Below, piece by piece: positions 36,019-46,548 of a DNA stretch of 64,000 nt. Within the stretch, counting starts at the first letter, position 1; each line of letters opens with the position of its first letter. A model generated the notes under the pieces. The model was not told where the DNA came from. It did no database searches and saw only the letters and a list, made by a program, of their open reading frames with translations. The DNA comes from Vigna angularis (lineage: Eukaryota; Streptophyta; Magnoliopsida; Fabales; Fabaceae), in NCBI RefSeq assembly GCF_016808095.1, contig NC_068970.1, positions 22,736,501 to 22,800,500 of the forward strand, read 5' to 3'. Both the position numbers and the translations under genes were made by a program.

Positions 36019-37366
36019 TGATAGGTGTAAATTTTACTTGTTTTTGTTCCTTAAAATGTTGTGTTTTTGAGTAAGTTTTAGTATTAATTCTCATGAAAAG
36101 TATATAATTGTTGATGTAAGTATAGTTTGTAATGTTTAAATGTGTGTTTTGATGCTTTTGTGTGTTTATTTTTGCAATAGAATAAGGATTGGATAATATC
36201 AAAGAGACCCTGTGTGCATCAGTGGCCTAGCCAGAGCGCACCAGAGGCCCAGCCAGAAGTGAACCAGTGGCCCAGCGACCAGGAACCAGTGGCCCAACGA
36301 GCCAGTGGCCCAGCCAGAGCGCACCAGAGGCCCAGCCAGAAGTGAACCAGTGGCCCAGCGACCAGGAACCAGTGGCCCAGCGAGCCAGTGGCCCAGCCAG
36401 AGCGCACCAGTGGCCCAGCCAGAGCGCATCAGTGGCCCAGTGGCCCAGCTAGCCAGTGGCCCAGCCAGAGCGCACCAGTGGCCCAGCGAGCAGGAACCAG
36501 TGGCCCAGCGAGCCAGCTCGCCCAGCGACCGACGCTCGCCCAGCGAGCGTACGTTCGTCGCCCAGCGAAAAATCACTTAAGGTTCTTTCTTTAAAAACGC
36601 GATCCAGAGGCAGAAACCAGTCAGTTCTGGAGGGGAGAAGCTAGGGGAGACTCTACAGCTCGCGTCCATGCTCGTTTTGGGTGCTTCGGAGTGGAATTTC
36701 AACACTTTCTACCATCCAATCCATCCTTTATCGCTTCTATGATGTATATGTGTAGCTAGAACTCCATTTCACTGGGGTTGAGAGTACATTTCTGAAACTC
36801 TTTGTAATTTCTATATTAATGCATGATCTTGTATGAATTTTGTGTTCTATCTTTATTATTCATGCCTATGATGAGAATCTGAGCTATTTGAACGGTTAAA
36901 TCATTGAGAAATGTATGAGACCGCGGACCTAGGATAGAACTGCTAAAGGATTTCGAGTCCTAGACATAGGAGGAAATTCTTAGTCATCTGTGACATTGTG
37001 ATTAAGGCAAATCTGATAACTGAATTATCTAAGAGATTAGGATTTAGTTTGAATGATTCTGAACGGTCATCTGAGAGATCAGGACTGCATGCGCCTAGGA
37101 TGTTGATGCTAAATTTTGAGGAATTGTGTTAGTAGAAAAATTACTTGAGTGATGAACTTGAAAATCAACCCCAGTGAACTTTAATTCATCTGTTTTTACC
37201 ACTTTAATTTCATCTGTATGCAAATCTTACTTGTGTTGTAAATTTAATCGCTAAATTAGTAAACTTTAATCATTCTGTGAATCAAAACAAATCTCTTGGG
37301 AAAACGATTTCCGGACTTACCGGTTTATTACTTGTACGATTCGGTACACTTGCCGAGGTCACAACA
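36019..37366 (+). repeat. 3' LTR (1,348 bp)
   Basis: Same ends as the 5' LTR. Its minisatellite (about 36215-36560) has a different unit arrangement: a block seen near 30925-30955 is missing here, and GACGCTCGCCCAGCGAGC has been gained near 36530. These changes explain most of the 18-bp length difference. Confidence 0.95.
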
Positions 37367-37838
37367 GTGTACATGCAGGAAGTGGGATATCACTGGCATA
37401 CAATGTTGCCACTCCTTGGATGCTATGAAATTCCTAAATCTAGATGCAAAGGAATTCATTCCATGTTGCTTTAGGAAGTCAACATATGAAGAAACATACT
37501 CTTCAATTGTCTATCCAATAAATGGTAACAATATGTGGGAGATTACCACATATGCTGATGTCCTCCCTCCACCAAAAAGAATATTGCTTGGGAGACCAAA
37601 GAAGAAGCGAAGGTTGGAGCAATGGGAATTGGTCAAGGATGATAAAAGAATGAGGAAGGGTGGTTTAAAGAAAAGATGTGGCATTTGTAAGGAACTCGGC
37701 CACAACAGGACTTCTTGCACCAAAGCAAAATAGACACCTGATTTCAACTCTCACCAAACACAACAAACTAACCCATCAACTCAACCAATGATGCCATCAT
37801 CAAATCAGGATGAAGCTATAGTTCAAGGGGATAAATGA
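37367..37838 (+). pseudogene. mudrA-like transposase, C-terminal part (SWIM finger and zinc knuckle)
   Basis: Directly after the 3' LTR and the GTGTA duplicate, the frame reads TCRKWDITGIQCCHSLDAM, the C-x(n)-C-x-H half of a SWIM zinc finger. The first Cys of its C-x-C pair is encoded upstream of the LTR element. PPPKRILLGRPKKKRR is a basic AT-hook-like patch. CGICKELGHNRTSC is a CX2CX4HX4C zinc knuckle. A TAG at about 37731 interrupts a Gln/Asn/Pro-rich tail that would end at 37838. Order and motifs are those of full-length plant MULE transposases. Confidence 0.87.
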
Positions 37839-37997
37839 ACAATTTTAATGTATCTTTTTATATCTTTTTGTATAAGACAACATGGGAACAATTGTATCCT
37901 TTTGTAATGCCTGTCATTTGAACAATTGTAATACTTGTTAGGTATTTTTGTCTTTTTTGTATTAGACAACAATTTGGTAATCTTCAAACAATGTCAT
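37839..37997. other. 3' flank of the transposase gene within the MULE
   Basis: T-rich sequence with TTTTTGTAT repeats, probably the 3'UTR. Nothing else recognised. Confidence 0.4.
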
Positions 37998-38924
37998 CAC
38001 GAGTACAAAAATCGTGTACAACGTTGAATATTTTGGGCTTTTAACGACGAATTCGCGAACGACGTCACACGTTAAATTTACGTCGAATTTTTTAAATTCG
38101 ACGTTAAATTAATGTGGAATTTTGTTAATATACGACGTTAACTTAATGTCAAATTTTGTCAATATTCGACGTTAATCAATTTTTTTTGTTTTTTTTAATT
38201 AATTATGACCCTTTTTTACAACTCAACGAGATCTAAAAAGAAAAAAATAACAAATTTTAGTGTTTGGTATTTTATAAAGCATGAACTATGAACGTGTAGT
38301 GTAGTATCAACAACAAACAATAATAACAAACAACAAACAAGTTCAATCAAACAACAACAACAAACAAGTTCAACTAAACAACAACAACAAACAAGTTCAA
38401 CAAAAAAAAACAACAAACAAGTTCAACAAATAAGTTCTTCAAAACGAAAACGAAAGCTAACCTTCAAAAGGTGTATTCGTCGGAATAAAGTTTCGTCACA
38501 GTGAGAGAGAAAGCAAAATGCACCTATGAAGGACAAGAGCACAAAAATAATCGGTTAAAACAAAAAAAAATCATACATAAAGTAATTAATTAACATGCAT
38601 TTGTATCAAATGAAAGAAAGATTACATGTGATGCTCGTCAAACTTTGTTCGAAAAAAGTTTGAGAAGAGAAGAGGGTATCGCGCGCTAAGATAAAGTGAA
38701 TGAATTTTCAGTCTCCTGCTCAAATTTTTATTGAATTCACTAACCTTTTGACGTCGAATTTAAAAGTCATTCGAAGTTTTATATCCTTTTACGTCGAATT
38801 ACAATTGTAAACGACTTTTAATAATTGCATTTATTTACAAAAATGTCACCGCTCATTTTTAACGTTGGTTATTCAGTGGTTGGACGTTTAGCGCGTGACG
38901 TTATATGTTGTTTTTGTACTAGTG
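37998..38924. mobile_element. Small non-autonomous CACTA element inside the MULE
   Basis: The left end CACGAGTACAAAAA and the right end (complement CACTAGTACAAAAA) are inverted repeats with one difference. CAT lies directly outside both (37995-37997 and 38925-38927), the 3-bp duplication typical of CACTA elements. Both subterminal regions are rich in short ACGTCGAAT/ATTCGACGT motifs in opposite orientations. The middle (38280-38420) is an (ACAACAACAAACAAGTTCA)-like tandem repeat. No transposase. Confidence 0.87.
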
Positions 38925-39753
38925 CATTCTGGTTTTGTGAGTCTATATTTTGATGTTTTATATTGGTTTCGTCAGCACTGGTTATCAATGAAATGAACAT
39001 ACAACAATTATATTTGTTGTACACCTCGGTCCAAATATATTTGTTGTGCATCACGTATATTTGTTTATCTAGATATTTGGGCATCAAAACAATATATGCC
39101 TTATTATTGGGTGATGGAGATTTTTTGAAAAAGTTGTGGAATTTGGCATCTTTAGTGTGGAGCTAATTCCTTTTTGTTTTGGTAGTGCAACAACAGATAG
39201 ACAATGACTAATAGACAATGTCATCCTGGTGAAGTGACCCTGAGCAATGCAACACAACTACATTAATTGAACCACCTTCATATAACATACGAACACTATT
39301 TTTCGTGCCAAGAATAAAGAACATAAAGAAAATCAAACTGATTTTGAATTACAATTATTTTTCATTTCTATGTTTTGTTTTATACAATCAATTTAGAATT
39401 GTTCCCGAATAATCAAAGATCTCAAGTTTAAGTCTTGAATATGTAGTTGCATTAATGCTAAAATTAGTTGGTGTGTGATGTAGGTGTATGACAATTTCGT
39501 GTGCCAGGTTTCAGCATCTAAGATATGCATAACGCAGGTGTATGCCCTGGTTGAGCTACAAGATTTCACTGATATGATACCAATATATAGACTCATAAAA
39601 ACATAACAAATTCAAGATAATAACATTCTTTACTCATCACATTCCATAACAACAATTGAATTTGTCACTCATATCAAGTCTGACTTTCATTGAAATGGAA
39701 GAAAGCTACAACACAGTTACAAGACATCAGTCCATTGTCATCAACATTGACAC
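38925..39753. other. MULE interior without a recognised gene
   Basis: Short frames only, none with domain features. It separates the CACTA element from the 3' end of the minus-strand GRF gene and would be the convergent intergenic region of the MULE. Confidence 0.5.
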
Positions 39754-40201
39754 TTAAATTGTGTTTATTACACATAAAAGACAAACCAAAAATATCAAGA
39801 CCTTCATCCACTTTTGAACAACCAACAAAGATTTCTCTAACTTAACTAACATTTTCCTATTACTATCCATTTCTTCACTGTGCACCAAACTTCCTTTGTT
39901 TCCTTCACACTTCAAGCATGTGCCCCTTTCCTCTTCCGCAACATCATTGCACCATTTGAAGTAGTTGCAACCACCCTCTTCAGCACCACTATGTATAAAC
40001 AACAATCTCTTCTTAGAAACGTGAAATAAATCATACCTTATACTTCGAGCATTCCCAAAATTGCTTGTCACAATTCTTCAAAGTTTTAGCCTTTCTCATC
40101 GCACATCTCAGCCCACAGTGGCAAATCGATGAACACACATTACGGTTCTCCTTCCGCCATACATTGCATGTCGACGAACAACAGGAACACTCCTTCGACA
40201 T
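39754..40201 (-). pseudogene. GRF zinc-finger protein with C-terminal membrane segment (MULE-encoded)
   Basis: Reading from 40201 on minus, ATG starts MSKECSCCSST. The first part contains CHCGLRCAMRKAKTLKNCDK and FWECSKYK; the second GGCNYFKWCND. Together these give the GRF zinc-finger pattern C-x-C-G...R.A.T..N...F..C...GC.YFKW. A KLEKSLLVVQKW helix and hydrophobic VLIFLVCLLCVI near the end suggest a C-terminal membrane anchor. A likely intron interrupts at YK: GTATGA donor near 40035 and CATAG near 39990; it would be only ~48 nt and does not restore frame, so the copy may be damaged. The gene is convergent with the transposase and starts near the right TIR. Plant GRF-finger proteins of this type are largely uncharacterised; the role here is unknown. 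Confidence 0.7.
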
Positions 40202-40368
40202 CGTCTTCGAACAACTATGTTCACCACCTATCCACCTGCGTCGAACCAAAACACCCTCCAATAACAAGCTCAACAAGCTCGAAGACGAACCTCGCTCTCG
40301 TTAGGCATTTAAGGATTTCTTCAAATTTAGGGATTTCTTCAAATTTAGGGATTCCTCAAATCCCAATT

Positions 40369-40719
40369 ATTCTCCCAATTATCCCAAATTCCACACCCTG
40401 GCAACAATGAAATTAAATAAAATTAACTACTAATCTGTTATTCTAAAATAAAAACGTTGCGTTTTGATTTAAAAAGTTAACTTTTTTAAATATATAAATA
40501 AAACAAAGTCAGGTCAACAATAGTAGTGTGCCACGTTAGTACCATTTGGTCATCTCAGCAACCCACGCATCAATTTTTTAACGCCGTCCAGCCAACTTAA
40601 CGGGAAGGTCTCAATTGATTTAAATTTTCACAATTAAGGACCAATTTGAGAGACTTTAGAATACGGGGACGTATCTGAGACGATCCTGCACAAATAGGAA
40701 TGTCGGAAATGATTAAACC
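40369..40719 (-). repeat. Right terminal inverted repeat of the MULE
   Basis: 351 bp, reverse complement of 27130-27472 with scattered substitutions. It lies ~170 bp upstream of the GRF gene start and probably carries its promoter. The TTAAAATTA target copy follows at 40720-40728. Confidence 0.92.
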
Positions 40720-42650
40720 TTAAAATTATCATTTTTATCTACTAATGTAAGAAAAGATATGACAAGAGTAATTTCAAATATTAAATTTTGATTCTAGAAT
40801 TGAAGCATATTAATAAAAAAAAGTGGATTTTTTATTTCGATTATGAATCGAAACATAAAGGTTAGTATTTTGCTTTGATTCAACAAGAACCGAAACACTA
40901 AACAATAAATAAATACTAAAAAATATAAGGCAAAATACCCTTTCTGATTTAAAAATATTATTTAGTTTTGAGGGTATTTGACTTCATTAATCTTTAAATG
41001 AATAATCATCTCAATTGTTTTTGTATTTAAGGTTTGTTCCTATCCCATTAAGGATGATTAACTTTGTGTAGTTTAGTGATACATGTCAATTTTAAACAAT
41101 AAATTTCACAAATTTGCCAGCATTTCGCAGTAGTTTTTAGGATATTAAATGAAAGTGATTATCAACCATGATAAAATATGCACTCGAAGATCAATATAAA
41201 ACACAATTGACAAATATTAATAAATTTTAAGATACGTATATTAAAATATATATACACTAATAAACTATGAAAAAATGATTAATCTTCTCAAATTGTTTGA
41301 CTAGACAATTCAAGAGTCAATACATAATTAATATGGTTTCTTCTTATATTAATTTTAAAAAAAAATCAATTTTGTCATAAAACTTGAAGATAATACATAA
41401 TTTTTGTATTAAATCTCAAATGAGATACTATAAGGCCAACTTAATAGCAATTCACATATAAAAAAAATATAAGCACATATAATTACATTATAAAAAAACA
41501 AATAATGCAACATATATCAAAAATAAAAAAAATTATATTAAACAAAAAAAACTTTAATACAAATATAAAAAAATATTAAAAACATATATAAAAAAATTTA
41601 AACTTTTATGAATCTAACAATACAATACTAGTTATAATTAGACTTTCAAATAGTATGAAGTGAGGAACTAAAATCCAAAAAAATACAAAAACATTAGATA
41701 ATCAAATTAAAAAAATTTAGAAAAAAGTTATTACACAAACCTTTCACTTTCGAAATGGAAAGAAAAGGCAGGAGCAAGAGTGATGGGTGACGGTAACTTT
41801 GGTGGCAAGGAGATTGAAGGAAGGAAAGATAAGTTGTAATGTAACAACAAATAGTGGTATCAGTAACAATGGACAATGGTGGTGGAATGCAGAATGAAAA
41901 AGGGTTTCAGACAATGGTGAATGAAAAATGGGAAATGAGAGAATGGAATGAAAAAAGAAAGGAAAGAAAGATGATAACAATTACAAATAATGGTAAAGAG
42001 GATAGAGGATGTTCGAAAACGGTGTTTAAAAAATTGAAGTCATAGAAGTATATGATCTTAGTTCTCTTATGAAATGTCAAATCTCATTTTATAGAAAAAA
42101 GATTTAAATAAAAATAATAATAATTTTAAAATTTTATTCAATTTTTTATTTTGATTATGGAAAAATCGAAGTCATAGATACATACTACCTCGATTCTTTG
42201 ACAATCAAAACCAAATCTTTTTTCTTATATAAAATATTTAAATAAGAAAAATGAAAATTTTGAAATTTTTTATTTCACTTTTTTGCCTGGGTCTTAAAAA
42301 CTAGAATCATATATTTGGTTCTTTAACAATTAAGATTAAATATCTTTTCTCAAATAATATATTTGAATAAATAATGAGATTTTTTAAAATTTTAATATAT
42401 ATATTCTTTTATTTTAAAACTGAAGTTAAATCCTTTCTCAGATTAAATAATTAAAAAAATAATCTTAATTTTAAATTTTTTAAAAAGTTTGTGTACCTTT
42501 CAGTTTTTAATAATCGAAATAATATATATATATATATATAATTTTGTTTCCTTTGAAAACAAGATCTATATATTCGTAAAAATTTTAAAATTATCACCAT
42601 GTATTTTTGTTTTTTTGTTTTATTTAAATTGAAACATATCACCGTAGTTA
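40720..42650. other. AT-rich spacer with dispersed foldback-like motifs
   Basis: No supported gene. Around 40825-40990 and 42020-42520 there are motifs such as TTTCGATTATGAATCGAAAC and GAACCGAAAC, and a GGGTATTTGACTT-type phrase shared with 18060-18160. These look like degraded subterminal parts of a CACTA-type element but no ends could be fixed. The plus-strand frame at 41854-42045 is a purine-rich reading without a domain. Confidence 0.5.
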
Positions 42651-42967
42651 CACTAGTGCAATAAAGGGAAATGATACCGGTTAATTTCGCTTATAGGCAC
42701 CGGTTCTGCAATCGAGGCATATACAAGCGAGGTAAAAAGTCTACCTTTTTTGTCTCGGTTCTGAACCGAGACATAAAGATATATGCTTTTGCTTCGGTTA
42801 AAATACAACCGAGCCAGTAGAGGGTGTTTCTTTTTTATTCTGCTAGACTTTGGCCTCGGTTTATTGTTGAACCGAGTTAGTAAAAGGGTTTATTTTTTTT
42901 TAAACAAATAAAGCAATGGTTGTGAGAGTTTCGTGTTTATCAAAACAAATTAATGATGTACCAGGTG

Positions 42968-43511
42968 CATCTGTAGAAGGTGAGGCTCCCCAGTTGATGC
43001 CAGGTACAGTTGGAATAGGTTGTGGAACTGCATCTGTCCACGATTGATCAATTGTACCGGGCCACTGGCCATCAGCAGCAATAGCACCAGGATTATAGTC
43101 AGTGATGGCATAATCACCAGCAGGAGCTTCCTCCTCCTCTTGTTGCTTAGCCTCCTCTAGTTCTCTATAGAAGAACAAGTCCACCTGCATCAAACAAAAG
43201 ATTAAGAAAACAAACTCCTTCAATATCCTCCCAAAAATCTGCCTCTCACTAAATTATACCCAATAAGCTCATTAACAATGCCACTAAGAAAAGCAGACCA
43301 AGAGAATACTTACCATAACATCCCATTTGAGGCCAAGACGAATGGTACTCCTCATTTGCAACACCATCCTGGCAAGAAGCCAAAAGAGACACCCAATGCT
43401 GTGTTTGCCCTTGTTGTTGGCAGGAATCCCAATGTCCACATACCTCATGGGTGAGTCAGTGTCATAGAAAGCAATGGTTGGAATGTTTCCAAGAGCACCT
43501 TCCTTAATGGG
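42968..43511 (-). pseudogene. RPSA: Captured fragment of 40S ribosomal protein SA gene
   Basis: Two exons read on minus. The first (43511 to 43314) follows an acceptor TTTTTGCAG and encodes [40 protein letters not shown] and [14 protein letters not shown]. It ends at a good donor ATG/GTAAGT. After an intron (43313-43185) with acceptor GATGCAG, the second encodes [40 protein letters not shown] and [14 protein letters not shown]. This is the C-terminal half of plant RPSA (uS2 family), a small-subunit protein. The N-terminal exons and the normal ending are absent, and changes such as QMRSTIRLG suggest drift, so no working protein is expected. Confidence 0.88.
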
Positions 43512-43739
43512 CTGCAAAAATAAACCCATGTATGTTAAAATCACAACGCAGGCAACATCAAGGAAAGAAAAACACGAAACAAAAAACCAAAAAAATCATC
43601 ATCCCAAGAGGTGTTGTCCGCAAAACATTGATCACAAAGCAAAAATATAAGCTCTCACAACCATCTTAGGCTTATAAGGGGTACTTGAGCAGAGGTGGGA
43701 ATCGTGGTAGTTGAACTTGGCAGAGGTGGGAATAGGTGA

Positions 43740-44318
43740 TAGAAAGAACAGGGGCGTGGTACACGAGGGTCTTCTTCATCCCCGCGGTGCAGTTGCCATG
43801 GGCCACAAGGCGGTCCTTTCCAGTAGCCTTCTCGGTGACGCGGTTGGTCCTGGAGCCATTTCCATACTTGCGGTCCATCACGCTGAAGAAGTACCATTCC
43901 AAGTCCTTCGTCTTCAGCTTCGACAGAGCTGAAAAGCAAAAATAAGTTAAAAAACACTTTGAATCCTTTGAACCAAACCCTATTGCTAACAATTCGACAC
44001 CACAAAAAAGGGAAAAATGCTAACGGGGAAGGTCCCAAGGCTCGAGCTTGTAGACATCAACCACTGCGATGTGTCGTATCGGGACAGGTTTCTGGTGATC
44101 TTGCGCTTCAGGTTCAGGTAGAACCGGTGGAATCGGAAGCCGGGACCCATAGGTGCCATGGATTGGATTCAAGAGAGATGAATCGCTGAGAGAGAAAAAG
44201 AGTGAAAGAAAATTGGGGATTAGAGCTTTCCGGTGATCTTGCGCTTCAGGTTCAGGTAGAACACCACCAGCTCTTCGTTGATGCGGTGGAATCGGAAACC
44301 GGGACCCATAGGTGCCAT
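43740..44318 (-). pseudogene. Captured fragment of a NAC-domain transcription factor gene
   Basis: On minus, an ATG at 44318 begins MAPMGPGFRFHRINEELVVF, then YLNLKRKITGK, the NAC subdomain A pattern. A second, shortened copy of this exon follows (from 44160) and leads, after a frame change, to a VVDVYKLEPWDLP segment (subdomain B). After an intron (about 44028-43930, acceptor TTTTCAG) the next exon encodes [39 protein letters not shown] and GMKKTLVYH, which are subdomains C and D. Compared with the usual GYWKATGKDR, residues are missing after TEK. The 3' part of the gene is absent. It lies in the same orientation as the RPSA piece. Confidence 0.87.
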
Positions 44319-44393
44319 GGATTGGATTCAAAAGAGATGAATCGCTGAGAGAGAAAAAGAGTGAAAGAAAATTGGGGATTAGGGCTTTCGTTT
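44091..44393. repeat. Tandem duplication of the NAC first-exon region
   Basis: Two copies (about 44091-44228 and 44229-44393) share GGTGATCTTGCGCTTCAGG, GGTGCCATGGATTGGATTCA and GAGAGAAAAAGAGTGAAAG. The first copy lacks about 24-27 bp that in the second encode the INEELVV residues. Otherwise only a few bases differ. Confidence 0.88.
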
Positions 44394-45042
44394 ATGATTG
44401 ATGAAGAGGGAGACGGTGGCAGTGAGAATAGTCGGTGGCGGCGATGTCGACAAACGGCGGAGACGATGGTGGCGTTGGACGACGACGCTGGAGGCAATGA
44501 AGGTGAGAAGAGAGGACGTTCAACCGTGAGAGGGAGAAGTGGAACAGTGGATTCACAAAGAAGAAGCAATGAAGCAATGACGAAGCAGCAACGCGAAGAA
44601 ATGAACAAACTCTGATAATTTTGAAGCTTTACAGCACCGGTTATGAACGAAACGATGCGTAAAATGAAAAATCTGAAGCTTATATGCTTCGGTCAGAAAG
44701 GAATCGAAGCCGATGAATGTTTTGGCACCGTGTCTAATTTCACCGAGGTGGCAACTGAGGCTTTATGCCTCGGTTATGTGGGAAACCGAGGTAGTATCAC
44801 ATTTTCATAAAGTTGTCAGCCAAAAAGCCTGAACTCGTATCACTTTTTCATAAAGTTGACACCTTTTAGGCATCTGATCTACTTGTAACCGAGGTTGTAA
44901 CTCTGTTCTGCACCAGTTCTGCATGCAACCGAAGCCTATAAAGTCCAGTTTATTACAAAACTGTCACCATCTTGTGATAGGCAGCGGTTTGGTGTAAAGT
45001 GAGATATATTGTACGAGTTTAAAAGCAAAAATTATACTAGTG

Positions 45043-46548
45043 TTAACAAACCAAATCTGTAATAATGTCATGTTGAATCATCATGTTTTTTATTTAAATT
45101 GAATCAAATCTTATATGTTATAGAAATATAGAATTACTATATTGATTTAAATACGATTTGATCTTCACATGTAATTATATCTATTATAATGTTAATTTTA
45201 TCCTAAATAAATTTATCAATTGAAATTTAAAGTATATTAACAAGGTTCAATTAATTTGATCTAATTAAAGGATCTTGGGTCACAAATCCGATCTATAAAT
45301 TCAATTCATACCCACTCCCAACACCAAAACGTAGGACCACAATGCAAGTTTATGATATCCGTATACATCCATTAATTTTTAGACATCACATTTACACCTA
45401 TCAATTCTCCTTGTCACTCATTAATTATATCACATCATAATATTTATAATCTTTTCTTTTTTAAATAACGAACCAATTATAAACTACAACGTAAATAATG
45501 ATATTTATAATTTTTTCTCCTTTTAAATAACGAACAAATTATAAACTATCACATAAATCATGGTAAAATAATTGTCAAAAATAATTGATAAAAAAACATT
45601 TTTCTAAATAACACATACTTATAATTTTTTTTCTCCTTTTTAAATAACACGTGTTATTTAATAAGAAACACTTTACAATTTCTTCGCACCTTTCTCACAT
45701 TTAATGAGAAAAATAATATTTTATATTTTAGTTAATTTATTTCAAATTATTTTACATTTTAAAATAAAAATATTATTGTAATTGTGTTGAACGACATCAA
45801 GTTAAAAATAAGACGTGTATCATTACTTATTTAATAAATACCCATGTAATGATATTATATTTTTGAACAAGGATAACATGATACATCGACATTTATTTCA
45901 CATACTTAATAAAAATAAAATAATTTTAAAATATGAAATTTTGTAATATTTTGAAAAAAAATAAAAATAAAAAGGATAATGTTAAATAAATATAAAATAC
46001 GTGCATCTAACATTTTTTACATTTTCAATGAATCAGTCCAGTAAAAATATTATTATTTTTGTTTTGTTAAAGGTTACAAGGAAATAGGAAAACACAAGGC
46101 TACATGTATAATTTTGTTTCTTAAAAAATAGATATTTTGATACAGATTTTTACACAATATTTTAATATAATAGATATATAATTTTTTATTGGTTCTTTAT
46201 TTATTTATAAATTATAATTGTAGTGATGTAACTTAAATTCAATAAAAAAAAAAATTGTTATAAGCTAAAGGGAGAGTGATGCTTGTTTTGTGTTCTTTCA
46301 CCCAACAAATCTGAAGCTCACAATAAGACACCAGAGAATGGCCATTTTCCCACCTTAGTATTCCAAAATTCAATTTATATATTTACTATATTAGCATTTG
46401 CAAACCTTGGCCTAAGGTCACAACCACACCTCATCCCTACAAAACATTTCTCATTCTTCCACCTTCTCCTTCCTCTGCATGCTTTTGCTTCTTCCGCACC
46501 CATCACCCTCCATTTGCAGAAGAACCGCCACCTTCATTCGTTGTCCAA
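45043..46548. other. AT-rich upstream region and leader of the AVT3-like gene
   Basis: Mostly AT-rich DNA with no gene until about 46260. From there to the ATG the sequence becomes C/T-rich with CTTCTCCTTCCTCTGC, as expected of a plant 5'UTR. A TATA-like TTATATATTTA is at about 46375 but the start site is not established. Confidence 0.5.

Larger units (their letters stand above)
30512..37366 (+). mobile_element. Ty3/gypsy-like LTR retrotransposon with Gag and protease only
   Basis: Two LTRs (30512-31877 and 36019-37366) begin TGATAGGTG and end CACAACA, with TG...CA termini. GTGTA occurs directly outside both ends (30507-30511 and 37367-37371), a perfect 5-bp target duplication. An exact tRNA-Asp primer site (31884-31901) and a polypurine tract (about 36005-36018) are in place. 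The interior codes for Gag and a retropepsin, with no reverse transcriptase, RNase H or integrase. LTRs differ by only a few bases outside a variable minisatellite, so the insertion is recent. The Gag style and DLGAS protease motif recall the Athila/Tat side of Ty3/gypsy; this lineage call is from memory. Confidence 0.93.
27130..40719. mobile_element. Mutator-like element (MULE) with nested insertions
   Basis: Long terminal inverted repeats (27130-27472 and 40369-40719) are about 90% alike by eye, starting GGCTTAATCATTTTCGACAT on the left and GGTTTAATCATTTCCGACAT (complement) on the right. TTAAAATTA lies directly outside both ends (27121-27129 and 40720-40728), a perfect 9-bp target duplication. 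It encodes a mudrA-like transposase on + and a GRF zinc-finger gene on -, convergent. An LTR retrotransposon (30512-37366) and a CACTA element (37998-38924) are inserted within it. Without the LTR element and its duplicated 5 bp it would be about 6.7 kb. The transposase is disabled by stops and frameshifts. Confidence 0.93.
42651..45042. mobile_element. Non-autonomous CACTA transposon carrying two host gene fragments
   Basis: The left end reads CACTAGTGCAATAAAGGG and the right end is ATACTAGTG, giving CACTAGT inverted termini. TTA lies directly outside both ends (42648-42650 and 45043-45045), the 3-bp duplication of this class. Subterminal regions hold many short inverted copies of (A)ACCGAG and CTCGGTT. 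No transposase is present. The interior carries, both on the minus strand, parts of a ribosomal protein SA gene and of a NAC transcription factor gene, each with an intron, so genomic DNA was captured. Confidence 0.9.

Noticed and set aside
36199..36644. The same type of repeat-encoded frames in the 3' LTR
   Set aside because: Duplicate of the above in the second LTR copy, with frames shifting between units.
37277..37474. Frame spanning the 3' LTR end and the transposase C-terminal exon
   Set aside because: A chance fusion across the insertion junction in a different frame from the transposase.
40065..40410. Plus-strand frames over the GRF finger region
   Set aside because: The minus strand carries a recognisable zinc-finger pattern; plus frames have none and run into the TIR.
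43711..44189. Plus-strand frames across the NAC fragment
   Set aside because: The minus strand encodes clear NAC subdomains, so these are shadows.
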